Of a DNA stretch of 64,000 bases, positions 8,496-17,981 are shown piece after piece. Source of the DNA: G965214625 sp965214625 (lineage in GTDB: Bacteria; Pseudomonadota; Gammaproteobacteria; Arenicellales; Poriferihabitantaceae); contig OZ243962.1 of NCBI GenBank assembly GCA_965214625.1, forward strand, positions 806,001 to 870,000, in the 5' to 3' direction. A program made the position numbers and the translations under genes. Every line of letters starts with the position of its first letter. The first letter of the stretch is position 1. The notes under the pieces are model-generated. The model was not told the origin of the DNA. It worked only from the letters and a program-made list of their open reading frames with translations, and searched no databases.

Positions 8496-9602
8496 TTAAG
8501 GGAATCGCTGCAGCACTGACTCTGCAACCAATTCCTGGAACTGCCGGACACTGTCCTCCCAGCAGGGCGACAGATAACCACCCTGTGCCGCCACATCCGA
8601 AACCCGGCCGGCCTGCAAACGCTCACAGATTGCGTGATCCTCCCGGTGCACATCATGCCACAGCAAACGCATTTTTTCTATTTGGGCGGCCGAGGGCTGA
8701 TTCGATTCATCCAGGTAGATGACCCGGCGCTGGTGCGTTTGACCGGCCCCGAGAGGACGATTCAAATGGACACCGATTTGATCCGGCGCATAAGTTCCGA
8801 TGACAAAGTTGGGGAACAGCGTCAAGAACCGGGAGGTCACGGCCAGGGTGCCGGCATCATCGATACTCCGTTCCTGCCCAATATCACACCCGCTTCCCAG
8901 GCAATGCCGATCAATGATCGTAAAATGATCCCTGAGCGGCTGGCTGGTCGTGGTCCGGTGCACGAACTGGACATGATACGGCTCGATAAAGTTTTCCATC
9001 AGCGCTTTCCAGTTGGTTTTCAGTACCCCAAAATCCAGTGTCGTCACCGGTTTGATGCGATTCAGGTCAACGTCCTTGAGCTGGTTGGCCAACGGGGCAA
9101 TAAACTGTTCAAACGACTCCCCCTCGTCATCCATGTTGATGAATATCCAGTCATGCCAGGTACGGCATTTGACCGCTGTCAACCCATGCTCTGCCAGCGA
9201 AAAACCGGGCGGCGGTGACCGGTCACGCCCGCCAAAGTACGGGGTAGCCTGCAGTGCTCCGTCCAAGTCGTACAGCCAACTGTGGTAGGGGCACTGAATC
9301 AGCGAACCACAGTTTTTTTTCGTCTCGACCAGTTTCAGGCAGCGGTGACGACACACATTGTGAAAAGCGTTGATTTCATTTTGCTGATTACGCACCAAAA
9401 AGAAGGGTCTCCCGGCCACCTCGACCGGCTGCACATCCCCGATGGAGGCCAGTTCGTGCGCAAAGCCGACGAACACCCAACAGTGCATGAAGATGGATTG
9501 ATTTTCCTTTTTCGCAAACTCCGTACTGGTATACGTAAACGCCGGCAATCCATGCTTGATCGGCTGGTCGGTTTCAAAAAAAGATTGCCAATAATCACTC
9601 AT
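8496..9602 (-). CDS. Rieske-type non-heme iron monooxygenase, betaine/carnitine/choline class
   Basis: 368 residues. The N-terminal Rieske domain binds a 2Fe-2S cluster through C84-x-H86 (NVCRHRC) and C104-x2-H107 (CPYHSW). The C-terminal domain has the mononuclear iron ligands H210 and H215 in NWKALMENFIEPYHVQFVH. The residue between cluster and iron, usually aspartate, is glutamate (E207), as in glycine-betaine, choline and carnitine monooxygenases, which oxidise N-methyl or quaternary amines. The length fits that class. A reductase partner is not seen nearby, so electrons must come from elsewhere. It starts at ATG 9602 and is divergent from the HpaB-like gene across an 836-base gap. Substrate is inferred as an N-alkylated amine from class and neighbours only. 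Confidence 0.82.
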   Translation of the reverse strand: MSDYWQSFFETDQPIKHGLPAFTYTSTEFAKKENQSIFMHCWVFVGFAHELASIGDVQPVEVAGRPFFLVRNQQNEINAFHNVCRHRCLKLVETKKNCGSLIQCPYHSWLYDLDGALQATPYFGGRDRSPPPGFSLAEHGLTAVKCRTWHDWIFINMDDEGESFEQFIAPLANQLKDVDLNRIKPVTTLDFGVLKTNWKALMENFIEPYHVQFVHRTTTSQPLRDHFTIIDRHCLGSGCDIGQERSIDDAGTLAVTSRFLTLFPNFVIGTYAPDQIGVHLNRPLGAGQTHQRRVIYLDESNQPSAAQIEKMRLLWHDVHREDHAICERLQAGRVSDVAAQGGYLSPCWEDSVRQFQELVAESVLQRFP

Positions 9603-10438
9603 GTCGAGGTCACATTCAGTCAGTTCGCCTGATCAAGAAGCCCTTTCGGACCAAGCTCGAACTGCGAATTATACCGCCTCTTTTCCACCAATTGGAACGT
9701 GTCCGGCACCCTCGACAGAACTTTCAAAAGTCGTTTTTTGCGTGGGGATACCGGAGAATCAGGGTGGGTGCCCGTTTTTTTGTATTGACCGCTGACTCTC
9801 CGAAAGAGGTGATGGCGGGGGTATCGGGATGCCGGACTTTGCCACGCTGATGCGGATCGTGTAAACACCCGATGAGCGCAGAACGAAGCGGCATGTTCCG
9901 GTCGGATCAGGACGACGATGGCTTCACCACAGTTCAGTTGCAGCCGCCAAATTTCGGCAAGGCTTGCTGCCTTGCCGTGGTGGGCGAAGCTCACCGCGAG
10001 TGTTGTTGAAGCTGGCCACACGAGGGGCGTGGTGCGGTATGGAAGTCATCCTGCCCGGCTAACACCCAATCCACGCCCTCCCCCCGGCACCGATCTGGAT
10101 CCCGGGGCCCGAATCCAGGCCAAACCGTCAACAAAACCGGCCTGCCGCCGTATTATCCGTCTCGTCTCCCTGCCACCGTATCGACGGCCCCACAACACTG
10201 TGAGCAGACAAAGAGAACCCTTCACGCCGTCGAGCCAGCGTATTTTTTGAATGTTCCTGCCGTCCTCGCCATCCATCACAGGACCCTCGATGCATGATCC
10301 CTTATAAAACAATCCACCCGATGATTCGGAAATTGCGATCTTGTATTGATTAAAATATTTCTTTACCTGTTAGATGCAAACACGGACACTATCATTGGAT
10401 CACAAGCCAATCACTCAATCACTTAACAGGAGAACCTT
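9603..10438. other. Long divergent intergenic region
   Basis: No supported gene in 836 bases between the divergent Rieske and HpaB-like genes. It must hold both promoters. The last part before 10439 is AT-rich (10330-10380). A minus-strand open frame at 10046-10312 has a short acyltransferase-3-like start (KIRWLDGVKG) but nothing after it fits, so it may be a fossil fragment or chance. Confidence 0.4.
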
Positions 10439-11884
10439 ATGATCAAGACCGGAGAACAGTATCGGGACTCTCTTCGGGATGGACGGGAAGTCTACATGGA
10501 CGGTCTACGTGTCGATGACGTGACCAGCCATCCCCAGTTCAAGGCACTGGTGGATATTCGGGCACGGATCTATGACATGGCCCACGAGGAAACCACGCGC
10601 GACATCATGACGTATGAAGAAGACGGCGAGCAGTATGCCGTGGGTTTGCAGCTGCCCAAAACACAGGCCCACTGGGAAGCCAAACGACTCGCCGTGGATA
10701 CAGTGATGCGGGACATCGGTGGTGTGGTCACCCGCGTCGGTGACGAAACCATTGGTGAAATGTGGTCCTTGTGGGATGGAGCGGATATTCTCAATGAAAT
10801 TGATCCGCGCTTTGCCCAGAATATACAACGCCACATCCATCGTGCCATTTTAAAAGACCCTTTCCATGTTTCCGCCAATACCGATCCCAAGGGTGACCGG
10901 TCCAAAAAGCCACAGGACCAGGATCCGGACATGCTGGTGCATGTTGTTAAGGAAACCGATGCCGGGATCATCATCCGAGGAGCAAAATACGAAACAGCCG
11001 CAGCCTATGCCAATCAGGCCTTTCTCAAGCCAACGATTGCCAACTGGGGCGATGCCTCGATTTCAGATTATGCCCTCGGCTGTATTGTCAAAATGAACGC
11101 ACCGGGTGTCAAGCACATCTGCCGGGCGGGTTTTGCCGGCATGCGGCCTGCGCAGGATTATCCGTTATCCAACCGGTTTGACGAAATCGATACGCTGATG
11201 ATTCTGGACAATGTACTGATCCCCTGGGAAGACGTCCTGTTTTACCAGCATACCCGTGCAGCGGCCTTCATTCGAACCACTTTACATCGCTATTCGGCCT
11301 TTCCCTTCGTACAGCGGATCCTGACCTACACCGACATGATGATTGGGACAGCCCTGTACAATGTGCGGCAAACCGGACTGGACAAACAACCCGCCGTACA
11401 GGAAAAGCTCGCCCAGCTCGCGGTCTATCGTGAGGGAATCCATGCCCATCTGACTGCCTCGATCAGCACCGGACAGATCAGTCCCAATCATCTGTTGATG
11501 CCCAATCAGTCGCTGCTGATGACCGGCAGGGTCCATGCGTGTGCCAATCTCCCGGCGATGATGCATATCGCCCGGGAACTTTGTGGCGGACAGATCTGCG
11601 TCACCCCGGACAGTGCTTCTTTTGAAAGCGAAACCACCGGAAAATGGTTGACAAAATTTTACACGATCAATGACAATTGGATGGCGGAAGACCGCCGCAA
11701 GCTGCTGGCCTTTGCAAGAGATCTGCTGAATTCCAGTTACGCCGGGCACCGGTTGACCTTTCAGCTGTTCGCACAGTCGCCCCCCTTTGCCCATCTGGCA
11801 GCGGTTTATCGCAATTTCGGCTGGAATGGTCCACTGGATTTTGTTAAAAAGGCAGCGGGTCTTTCCGATAACATCGACGATTAA
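10439..11884 (+). CDS. HpaB-family FADH2-dependent monooxygenase (4-hydroxyphenylacetate 3-monooxygenase-like)
   Basis: 481 residues along the whole 4-hydroxyphenylacetate 3-monooxygenase oxygenase family. Recognisable parts are TGEQYRDSLRDGREVYMDG at the N-terminus, a central DPDMLVHVVKETDAGIIIRGAKYETAAAYAN-type stretch, the FDEIDTLMILDNVLIPWEDVLFY block and a C-terminal ICVTPDSASFESETTGKW-type segment. These enzymes hydroxylate aromatic or pyrrole rings using FADH2 supplied by a separate reductase (HpaC type), which is not in this window. A strong ribosome site (AGGAG at 10428-10432) precedes the ATG by six bases. It is followed by RidA-like and DUF1028 genes, a grouping that suggests a ring-opening or amine-releasing pathway. 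Family is sure, substrate is unknown. Confidence 0.85.
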   Translation: MIKTGEQYRDSLRDGREVYMDGLRVDDVTSHPQFKALVDIRARIYDMAHEETTRDIMTYEEDGEQYAVGLQLPKTQAHWEAKRLAVDTVMRDIGGVVTRVGDETIGEMWSLWDGADILNEIDPRFAQNIQRHIHRAILKDPFHVSANTDPKGDRSKKPQDQDPDMLVHVVKETDAGIIIRGAKYETAAAYANQAFLKPTIANWGDASISDYALGCIVKMNAPGVKHICRAGFAGMRPAQDYPLSNRFDEIDTLMILDNVLIPWEDVLFYQHTRAAAFIRTTLHRYSAFPFVQRILTYTDMMIGTALYNVRQTGLDKQPAVQEKLAQLAVYREGIHAHLTASISTGQISPNHLLMPNQSLLMTGRVHACANLPAMMHIARELCGGQICVTPDSASFESETTGKWLTKFYTINDNWMAEDRRKLLAFARDLLNSSYAGHRLTFQLFAQSPPFAHLAAVYRNFGWNGPLDFVKKAAGLSDNIDD

Positions 11885-11957
11885 CCCACCCCATGGCATT
11901 CATGGCATTCCTGCAAATCCTGACAAGCCGTTTACCCCGTCTCGAGTGAATCCGATC

Positions 11958-12383
11958 ATGCCCCATCAACGTTATCGTCAATTCAATACCAAAGAAACCT
12001 ATCCCGACCAGAATCTGGACAATGATTTGTGTCAGGTTGTCAAGGCGCGTGGTACCCTGGTGTTCGTCCGGGGCCAGGTGGGGCAGGAAATAGAGGGATT
12101 TGCGAGCATTGCAGATGCCTCCGCCTATGCACAAGCCGATCAGGCAATGAAAAATGTCAAGCAATTACTCGAAGAGGCCGGGTCCACACTCAATGACATC
12201 TGTCGTATCCAGGTCTACCTTACCGATCGAATTCACCGTGATGCGGTCTATCAGGCGATCGGAAAATGGCTCAAGGGGGTCTTTCCGGTCTCGACCGGCC
12301 TGATCGTCAACGGCTTGGCCAGGCCGGAATGGGTCATGGAAATTGAAGTAACCGCTGTCATTCCGGATGACCCCTTATCATGA
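11958..12383 (+). CDS. RidA/YjgF-family protein lacking the canonical arginine
   Basis: 141 residues of the RidA fold, whose members hydrolyse reactive enamine/imine intermediates or act in catabolic steps. The core GTLVFVRGQVGQ, ADQAMKNVKQLLEEAGSTLNDICRIQVYLTD and MEIEVTAVI is typical. At the site where classical RidA has the substrate-binding arginine (PTR-type motif) the text is FPVSTGLIVNGL, so the arginine is replaced; this fits the Rid4-7 subgroups rather than the housekeeping deaminase. ATG at 11958 follows the HpaB-like stop by 73 bases; the frame is open further upstream but that part belongs to the previous gene. The stop overlaps the DUF1028 start by four bases, so the two are coupled. 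Confidence 0.85.
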   Translation: MPHQRYRQFNTKETYPDQNLDNDLCQVVKARGTLVFVRGQVGQEIEGFASIADASAYAQADQAMKNVKQLLEEAGSTLNDICRIQVYLTDRIHRDAVYQAIGKWLKGVFPVSTGLIVNGLARPEWVMEIEVTAVIPDDPLS

Positions 12384-13057
12384 CTTTCTCAATTATCGGA
12401 CGCTGCCAGCATAGCGGAATGTTCGGGGTCGCGATCACGACCTCAAGCATTTGTGTCGGCGCACGCTGCCCGCATGCCCAATCCGGGACCGGTGCCGTTG
12501 CCACCCAGAATGTCACCGACCCGGCACTTGGTCCGGCATTGCTTGCAGAACTGGCACGGGGTCATCACGCCGAGCAGGCTCTGGCCAATGTCCTGGATAA
12601 TCGACCCTTTGTGGACTATCGTCAATTGATCGTGATCGATAACCAGGGACATACCGCCTGGCACACTGGTGCCAATATCCTCGGGATCCATGCCCTGTCC
12701 GAGGGAACAGACTGCGTCGCTGCCGGTAATTTATTGTCCAGCTTGCGTATCCCTCGGGCGATGACCGAGACCTTTGAACAGGAATCGGAACAGCATCTTG
12801 CCGAAAGGTTGCTAAGAGCGCTGGAAGCCGGTCACAATGCCGGCGGGGAAATGGGCGAAGTGCATTCTGCAGCGTTATATGTGGTCGACAAGACCCCGTT
12901 TCCGTTGGTTGATTTGAGAGTCGATTGGCAGGAAACCGATACGGTCAACACCTTGAGAAGGTTATGGCACCACTATAAACCACAGATGCAGGACTATCTT
13001 GTCCGGGCACTTGACCCGCCCTCGGCACCTTCATACGGTGTACCTGGTGACGAATAA
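12380..13057 (+). CDS. DUF1028 family protein
   Basis: 225 residues beginning MTFSIIGRCQHSGMFGVAITT, then GARCPHAQSGTGAVATQN, the usual opening of DUF1028 proteins; the C-terminal part has the acidic VDWQETDTVNTLRRLW. Function is not established. The start overlaps the RidA-like stop as ATGA (12380-12383). Members often sit beside RidA and amine or pyrimidine-type catabolic genes, so a hydrolytic step in the same pathway is a reasonable inference. The family is recognised with good confidence, the role is not. Confidence 0.82.
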   Translation: MTFSIIGRCQHSGMFGVAITTSSICVGARCPHAQSGTGAVATQNVTDPALGPALLAELARGHHAEQALANVLDNRPFVDYRQLIVIDNQGHTAWHTGANILGIHALSEGTDCVAAGNLLSSLRIPRAMTETFEQESEQHLAERLLRALEAGHNAGGEMGEVHSAALYVVDKTPFPLVDLRVDWQETDTVNTLRRLWHHYKPQMQDYLVRALDPPSAPSYGVPGDE

Positions 13058-13126
13058 TGTGTAAACTCTGACGCGGATGCTGATAACGACACCCTGATTT
13101 GATGTTTTGCTAAACGGTGACGAAAC

Positions 13127-13999
13127 ATGCGTAAACCGCCTGCCCTGAACGACGCTCAAATCGCACATTTTCACCAACACGGTTACCTGCTGATTGAACA
13201 GGCGCTGCCGGCCCACCAGATCACCGCTCTTTCGGACGTGTTTTCAACATGGGTTCAGGAAAGCCGACAATATTCAGAACCGTATGGAACCACCCTTGAC
13301 CACCGGCCCCGATTCGATGTCGAGCCAGGGCATTGTCACGATGCGCCGGCACTGCGACGGGTCACTTCGCCGATCGAAATCTCACCGGTATACTATGATG
13401 TCATGAAAAACAGTGCCATTGCTGACTTTGTGGCCCAGTTACTCGGTCCCAATATCAAGTTTCATCACAGCAAGGTCAATTCCAAACTCCCCGGCAGCGG
13501 TACGACCGTGAAGTTTCATCAGGATTTCCCGTATGAGCCTCATTCGAATGACAGCCTGATCACCGCACTCCTCTTTCTGGACACCGTGACTGAGCAAAAT
13601 GGCCCCCTTGAAGTCGTTCCCGGTTCCCACAAGGGTCCTTTGTATGGACTATGGCACGACGGTGTATTCACCGGTGCCGTCACCGAGGCCCAGGCAGAAT
13701 GGGCCCGCAGCCAGTCGGTCCGCTGCCTCGGGCCTGCCGGCACCCTCTGTCTTATGCATACCCGGTTACTGCACGGTTCGACCGCCAATCTCTCGCCGAA
13801 TCCGCGTACGCTGTTCCTGTGCACCTACAGTGCCGAAGATGCCATTCCGCTTTCACCGAATCCACTCCCGAGTCGATATGCAGGCGAAATCGTTCGAGGC
13901 AAATCAACCAATCGGGTCCGATGTGCGGACTATGAAATGGAATTACCGGAAGTTCCCGAAGGCGCCTCCTTTTTCTCCCAGCAGGCCAAGATGACCTGA
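13127..13999 (+). CDS. PhyH-family Fe(II)/2-oxoglutarate-dependent dioxygenase
   Basis: 290 residues of the phytanoyl-CoA dioxygenase family. The iron ligands are visible as H131-Q-D133 (KFHQDFPY) and H216 (RLLHGS), with R227 (NPRTLF) placed to bind 2-oxoglutarate. The segment NGPLEVVPGSHKGPLY is the usual strand and loop before the distal histidine. Such enzymes hydroxylate small molecules, including quaternary amines and amino-acid derivatives. It follows the DUF1028 gene by 69 bases and precedes the LysR gene by 33, all on the plus strand, so the four or five genes probably form one operon. Substrate unknown. Confidence 0.83.
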   Translation: MRKPPALNDAQIAHFHQHGYLLIEQALPAHQITALSDVFSTWVQESRQYSEPYGTTLDHRPRFDVEPGHCHDAPALRRVTSPIEISPVYYDVMKNSAIADFVAQLLGPNIKFHHSKVNSKLPGSGTTVKFHQDFPYEPHSNDSLITALLFLDTVTEQNGPLEVVPGSHKGPLYGLWHDGVFTGAVTEAQAEWARSQSVRCLGPAGTLCLMHTRLLHGSTANLSPNPRTLFLCTYSAEDAIPLSPNPLPSRYAGEIVRGKSTNRVRCADYEMELPEVPEGASFFSQQAKMT

Positions 14000-14032
14000 T
14001 CAGGGAACGGACCCGTTCCCTGGACTGCCTCT

Positions 14033-14965
14033 GTGCTATCATTGAAATTCACCCTCCGACAACTGAGATACTTTATCGCCACCGGCGATGCGGGCAGTAT
14101 CAGTCGGGCATCGGAAAACATCCATGTCTCCCAGCCGTCGATCTCCAGTGCGATTTCGCAGCTGGAAAATACTTTCAATCTGCAGCTTTTCATTCGCCAT
14201 CACGCACAGGGAATGACCCTAACAAGCGCCGGCAAGTCCTTTCTCAAGGAAGCAAAAGACTTTCTCAACCATGCCGAACAGTTACAGGGTTTCGCAGGCG
14301 AGCTGTCACAATCCGTTTTCGGCATGCTGCAGGTCGGCTGCTTTATTCCCCTGGCACCGATCATTACCCCGGATCTGTGCCATCAGTTCATGCTAAAACA
14401 CACCGGGGTATCAATCTCGGTAAGAGAAGGTCATCAGACCGAACTGCTGCATTTTTTGAGACAAGGGTCGATTGATCTGGCACTGACCTACGACCTTGAA
14501 CTGGACAGTGACATTGCATTCACACCCCTGGCCCGACTCGAACCGTATCTTCTGCTGTCCAGATCACACCGCTTGGCACACAAAAAACAACTGCAACTGA
14601 ATCAATTGATCAACGAAAACTTTATCCTTCTGGACCTGCCGTTGAGTCGTGAATATTTCATGTCGCTGTTCAAAAAACAGCATCTCAAGCCGAAAATTCA
14701 TGCGCGAACCAGACAAACCGATGTACTGAGGGGGTTGGTAGCCAAGGGATATGGATACAGCCTGGCGAATGTACGACCCATCAACCAATCATCGCTTGAT
14801 GGCAGCGAACTGGCCTACGTGCCGCTGGCCGAACCTCAACCGGCATTGACACTGGGCATTGCAATGCTGGGCACACTTCGGCAAACCCGATCACTGAGCA
14901 CGTTCATTGAATATTGCCAGGAAAAAATCCGCGATGAGACCATCCCGGGCATGACAACCCTGTAG
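14033..14965 (+). CDS. LysR-family transcriptional regulator
   Basis: 310 residues. The N-terminal winged helix is clear: FTLRQLRYFIATGDAGSISRASENIHVSQPSISSAISQLE. The rest is the two-lobed periplasmic-binding-like effector domain, with GSIDLALTYDLELD and a hinge region. The likely start is GTG at 14033, close after the PhyH stop; a TTG three codons later is possible. It is encoded in the same direction as the HpaB-like/RidA/DUF1028/PhyH genes and faces the pot operon tail to tail, so it probably controls the catabolic operon upstream of it, perhaps also the divergent Rieske gene. Confidence 0.85.
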   Translation: MLSLKFTLRQLRYFIATGDAGSISRASENIHVSQPSISSAISQLENTFNLQLFIRHHAQGMTLTSAGKSFLKEAKDFLNHAEQLQGFAGELSQSVFGMLQVGCFIPLAPIITPDLCHQFMLKHTGVSISVREGHQTELLHFLRQGSIDLALTYDLELDSDIAFTPLARLEPYLLLSRSHRLAHKKQLQLNQLINENFILLDLPLSREYFMSLFKKQHLKPKIHARTRQTDVLRGLVAKGYGYSLANVRPINQSSLDGSELAYVPLAEPQPALTLGIAMLGTLRQTRSLSTFIEYCQEKIRDETIPGMTTL

Positions 14966-14990
14966 CTGAGTCCCATCGCACTCAAGGGTA

Positions 14991-15007
14991 ACGCCCTGTC
15001 AGGGCGT
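14991..15007. terminator. Short hairpin between convergent lysR and potI
   Basis: ACGCCCT (14991-14997) and AGGGCGT (15001-15007) pair perfectly around GTC. It lies at the meeting point of two converging genes and overlaps the last codons of potI. No clear T-run follows on either strand, so termination is plausible but not proved. Confidence 0.4.
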
Positions 15008-15835
15008 ATTGGCCATCTGTTGATCCCGCAGTTGCTTGCGGTGCTGCCGCATCATAATCCAGCCGGCCAGAATCACGCCAACCGCCACCGTCACAATAAT
15101 AATCGTCGCCAAGGCGTTGATATCAGGCCGCAACCCGAGGCGAATACGGGAATAGATCAGTATCGGCAAGGTATTGGACCCCGGTCCGGTGACGAAACTG
15201 GAAATGACAAGATCGTCCAGAGACAAGGTAAACGCGAGCAGCCATCCGGCCAGCATCCCCGGAGCCAACATCGGCAAGGTGACATCAAACATCACCCGAA
15301 GCGGTTTGGCGCCCAGATCCTGGGCCGCCTCTTCGAGGGACTGCCCCATCCCCGAGAGCCGCGATTGGATGATCACCGCCACATAGGCAAGGGAAAAGGT
15401 AATATGGGCAATCGTGATGGTGGTAAATCCCCGCTGGTCCGGCCAGCCGATGAATTCCTTCAGACTGATAAACAACATCAATAACGACAGCCCGGTGATC
15501 ACCTCAGGCATGACCAGCGGTGCCGAAATCATTCCACCGAACACGGTGCGTCCGCGGAAGCGCCCGAATCGCACCAATGCCAAACCCGCCATGGTTCCAA
15601 GCAACGTGGCAAACGTCGCATTGACGACGGCAATTTTAAGGCTTAATGCCAAAGCCGCCCAGACTTCCTCGCTTTGGAACAAGGTGCTGTACCAGCGCGT
15701 CGACCATCCTCCCCAGATTGGAACGATTTTCGAGTAATTAAAGGAATAGATGATCAGCAACAACATCGGCACATATAAAAACGCCATACCGAAACAAAGC
15801 ATGGAGAGCAAAAAGGTGGACCGTTTATGCCCCAT
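14999..15835 (-). CDS. potI: Polyamine ABC transporter permease PotI-like
   Basis: 278 residues with six hydrophobic segments, an inner-membrane permease of the spermidine/putrescine class. The cytoplasmic coupling loop EEAAQDLGAKPLRVMFDVTLPMLAPGMLAG (EAA-motif form, shown in part) is near residue 195, followed by FTLSLDDLVISSFVTGPGSNTLPILIYS, hallmark of PotC/PotI. It abuts potH without a gap and is the last gene of potF-potG-potH-potI. With PotH it makes the membrane channel through which the PotF-delivered polyamine passes, powered by PotG. Confidence 0.88.
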   Translation of the reverse strand: MGHKRSTFLLSMLCFGMAFLYVPMLLLIIYSFNYSKIVPIWGGWSTRWYSTLFQSEEVWAALALSLKIAVVNATFATLLGTMAGLALVRFGRFRGRTVFGGMISAPLVMPEVITGLSLLMLFISLKEFIGWPDQRGFTTITIAHITFSLAYVAVIIQSRLSGMGQSLEEAAQDLGAKPLRVMFDVTLPMLAPGMLAGWLLAFTLSLDDLVISSFVTGPGSNTLPILIYSRIRLGLRPDINALATIIIVTVAVGVILAGWIMMRQHRKQLRDQQMANTP

Positions 15836-16786
15836 TCATGCCTCCGATTCCTTGCCTTGGATATGTTGATAAAGCATCATCGGGACCACCAGCAGCACCA
15901 GCAGCGCAATGGCGACAGCCGATGCAACAGGCCAGTCATGATTTGAATGAAATTCTCCAAACAGTACCCGGCCAATCATCAGTACATTCCCCCCGCCCAA
16001 CAAGTCCGGAATCACAAACTCACCGGTGGCCGGGATAAACACCAATAGCGATCCGGCCACAATACCGGGTACGGTCAGCGGAAGGGTAATGGTAAAGAAG
16101 GTCGAGATCGGTTTTGCCCCGAGGTCGGCTGCCGCTTCATTCAGCGTCAAATCCAATTTCTCCATATTGGCATAGAGCGGAAGAATCATAAAAGGAACAT
16201 AGGTATAGACAATCCCGACATAGACCGCAAAATGGGAATACAGTAGACGGATCGGTTTATCGATCAACCCCAGCCAGATCAAAAAGTTGTTAATGGTACC
16301 CTGATCGGCCAGCAATCCCATCCAAGCGTACACCCGGAGCAGGAATGACGTCCAAAACGGCAGGATCACCATCAGCAGCAAAATATGCTTGGTGGTCGGT
16401 GACGAACGTACGATCGCATAGGCAATCGGATAGCCGAGCAACAGGCAAAGCAGCGTGGAGATAGAGGAAATCTTGACCGAACTGATATAGGTATCGACAT
16501 ACAACTCATCTTCCCACAGATAAGAGAAGTTATCGAAAACCAACCGAACGGTCATGATCCCCTCTTCGGTCCAGTCAATCAACGGAGAGAACGGGGGGCT
16601 GGCAATTAATGACTCCGCCAGACTGATCTTGAGAATAATGAAGAAAGGGGCCAGAAAGAAAATCAACAGCCAAAAAAACGGGATCGCGACGACCAGCGAG
16701 CGCCACCGCTCCTGTAGCCTGCCGAGCAGTCGGACGGTCCAGGACAAAGGCACCACCACGCGCCCGTGACCTGTCGATTTGTTCAT
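15836..16786 (-). CDS. potH: Polyamine ABC transporter permease PotH-like
   Basis: 316 residues, six transmembrane segments after a cytoplasmic start (first helix about residues 33-55). Typical PotB/PotH text includes LPFWTSFLLRVYAWMGLL, the coupling motif NEAAADLGAKPISTFFTITLPLTVPG and the late FIPATGEFVIPDLLGGGN. It overlaps the potG stop by four bases and runs directly into potI. It is the partner permease of PotI in the inner membrane. No unusual residues noticed. Confidence 0.88.
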   Translation of the reverse strand: MNKSTGHGRVVVPLSWTVRLLGRLQERWRSLVVAIPFFWLLIFFLAPFFIILKISLAESLIASPPFSPLIDWTEEGIMTVRLVFDNFSYLWEDELYVDTYISSVKISSISTLLCLLLGYPIAYAIVRSSPTTKHILLLMVILPFWTSFLLRVYAWMGLLADQGTINNFLIWLGLIDKPIRLLYSHFAVYVGIVYTYVPFMILPLYANMEKLDLTLNEAAADLGAKPISTFFTITLPLTVPGIVAGSLLVFIPATGEFVIPDLLGGGNVLMIGRVLFGEFHSNHDWPVASAVAIALLVLLVVPMMLYQHIQGKESEA

Positions 16787-17925
16787 TTGGTGAGCACCAC
16801 GGCACTGGCCGGCTTGAAGTGCAGATAGACCTCATCATCCCAATCGACGACATGTCGACCATCACGCGGACGACTTTGATTGGGTACAGTCACTTCAATC
16901 AATGTCCCTTTGTTGACCTCGATACGGTACGTGGAGATATTACCGAGATATCCAATGTCGTGCACGATTCCCTTTAACAGGTTACTGGTCGATGACGGGG
17001 GCGTTTTCGAAACCAGTATCTTTTCCGGACGCACTGCAATCCACACCCGGGTCCCTTCTTTTAGGTCGGTACCGTGCTCCACCTTGAAATCGCCATTCAA
17101 CTCACTGGAATGCACCAGAACATGATCATCGTCACTCCCGGAAACCCGTCCCTCCAGCATGTTCGCCGATCCAATAAAATCGGCAATGAAACAGGTTTCG
17201 GGGAATTCGTATATCTCCGTTGGCGTACCGACCTGCATGAAACGTCCTTTATCCATCACGGCAATGCGGGTGGAAAGTGTCATTGCTTCCTCCTGATCAT
17301 GGGTCACTACGATAAAAGTGACCCCGAGCCTGTCCTGAATGTTCATCAGTTCAAACTGGGTTTGTTCCCGCAGGCGCTTGTCAAGTGCCGCCAGTGGTTC
17401 ATCAAGCAACAGGACCTTGGGGCGTTTTACCAGCGCCCTTGCGAGCGCGACCCGTTGTCGCTGCCCCCCTGAAAGTTGTTCGGGCTTGCGTTTGTTGAAT
17501 TCAGCCAACTCCACCATGGACAGCATCTCAGAAACCCGGTCCGCGATTTCATTTTTCCCAACCCCATCGCGCTTCAATCCATAAGCCACATTCTGCTCCA
17601 CATTCATATGCGGGAAAAGCGCATAGGACTGGAACATCATATTGACCGGACGCTCATAAGGCGGCACCTGATTCATTTCAATGCCATCGATAGAGATGGA
17701 GCCTGCCGTCGGCGTTTCAAATCCCGCCAGCATTCTGAGCAGGGTGGTCTTACCGCATCCTGAACCGCCCAACAGTGAAAAAAGCTCGCCTTTATAAATA
17801 TCCAGATCCACACCGCTGACCGCGGTAAAAGGACCGAACTGCTTGGTAATACCCCTCAGTTTAATAAAAGGCTCGGCATCCGGATCAAGCCACGGCCGGT
17901 CATCATAGTTGGTTTTTTCAGGCAT
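16783..17925 (-). CDS. potG: Polyamine ABC transporter ATPase PotG-like
   Basis: 380 residues. The nucleotide-binding domain shows Walker A GGSGCGKTTLL (about residues 53-63), the signature LSGGQRQRVALARAL, Walker B KVLLLDEPLAALD and the switch histidine in VVTHDQEEAM. A C-terminal TOBE region follows (VRPEKILV). The order potF-potG-potH-potI is the same as in the Escherichia coli putrescine system. It couples ATP hydrolysis at the inner membrane to uptake. The start is ATG 17925, 111 bases after potF; the gap contains a strong hairpin. Confidence 0.9.
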   Translation of the reverse strand: MPEKTNYDDRPWLDPDAEPFIKLRGITKQFGPFTAVSGVDLDIYKGELFSLLGGSGCGKTTLLRMLAGFETPTAGSISIDGIEMNQVPPYERPVNMMFQSYALFPHMNVEQNVAYGLKRDGVGKNEIADRVSEMLSMVELAEFNKRKPEQLSGGQRQRVALARALVKRPKVLLLDEPLAALDKRLREQTQFELMNIQDRLGVTFIVVTHDQEEAMTLSTRIAVMDKGRFMQVGTPTEIYEFPETCFIADFIGSANMLEGRVSGSDDDHVLVHSSELNGDFKVEHGTDLKEGTRVWIAVRPEKILVSKTPPSSTSNLLKGIVHDIGYLGNISTYRIEVNKGTLIEVTVPNQSRPRDGRHVVDWDDEVYLHFKPASAVVLTK

Positions 17926-17981
17926 AACTGAACTTCGCTTTTGCTTCCGGTATGATTAAACGACTGATGCAACCGGTATCC

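Noticed and set aside
10046..10312. Minus-strand frame with an acyltransferase-3-like N-terminus
   Set aside because: Only about ten residues fit the family; the rest is unrelated and no further membrane helices follow.
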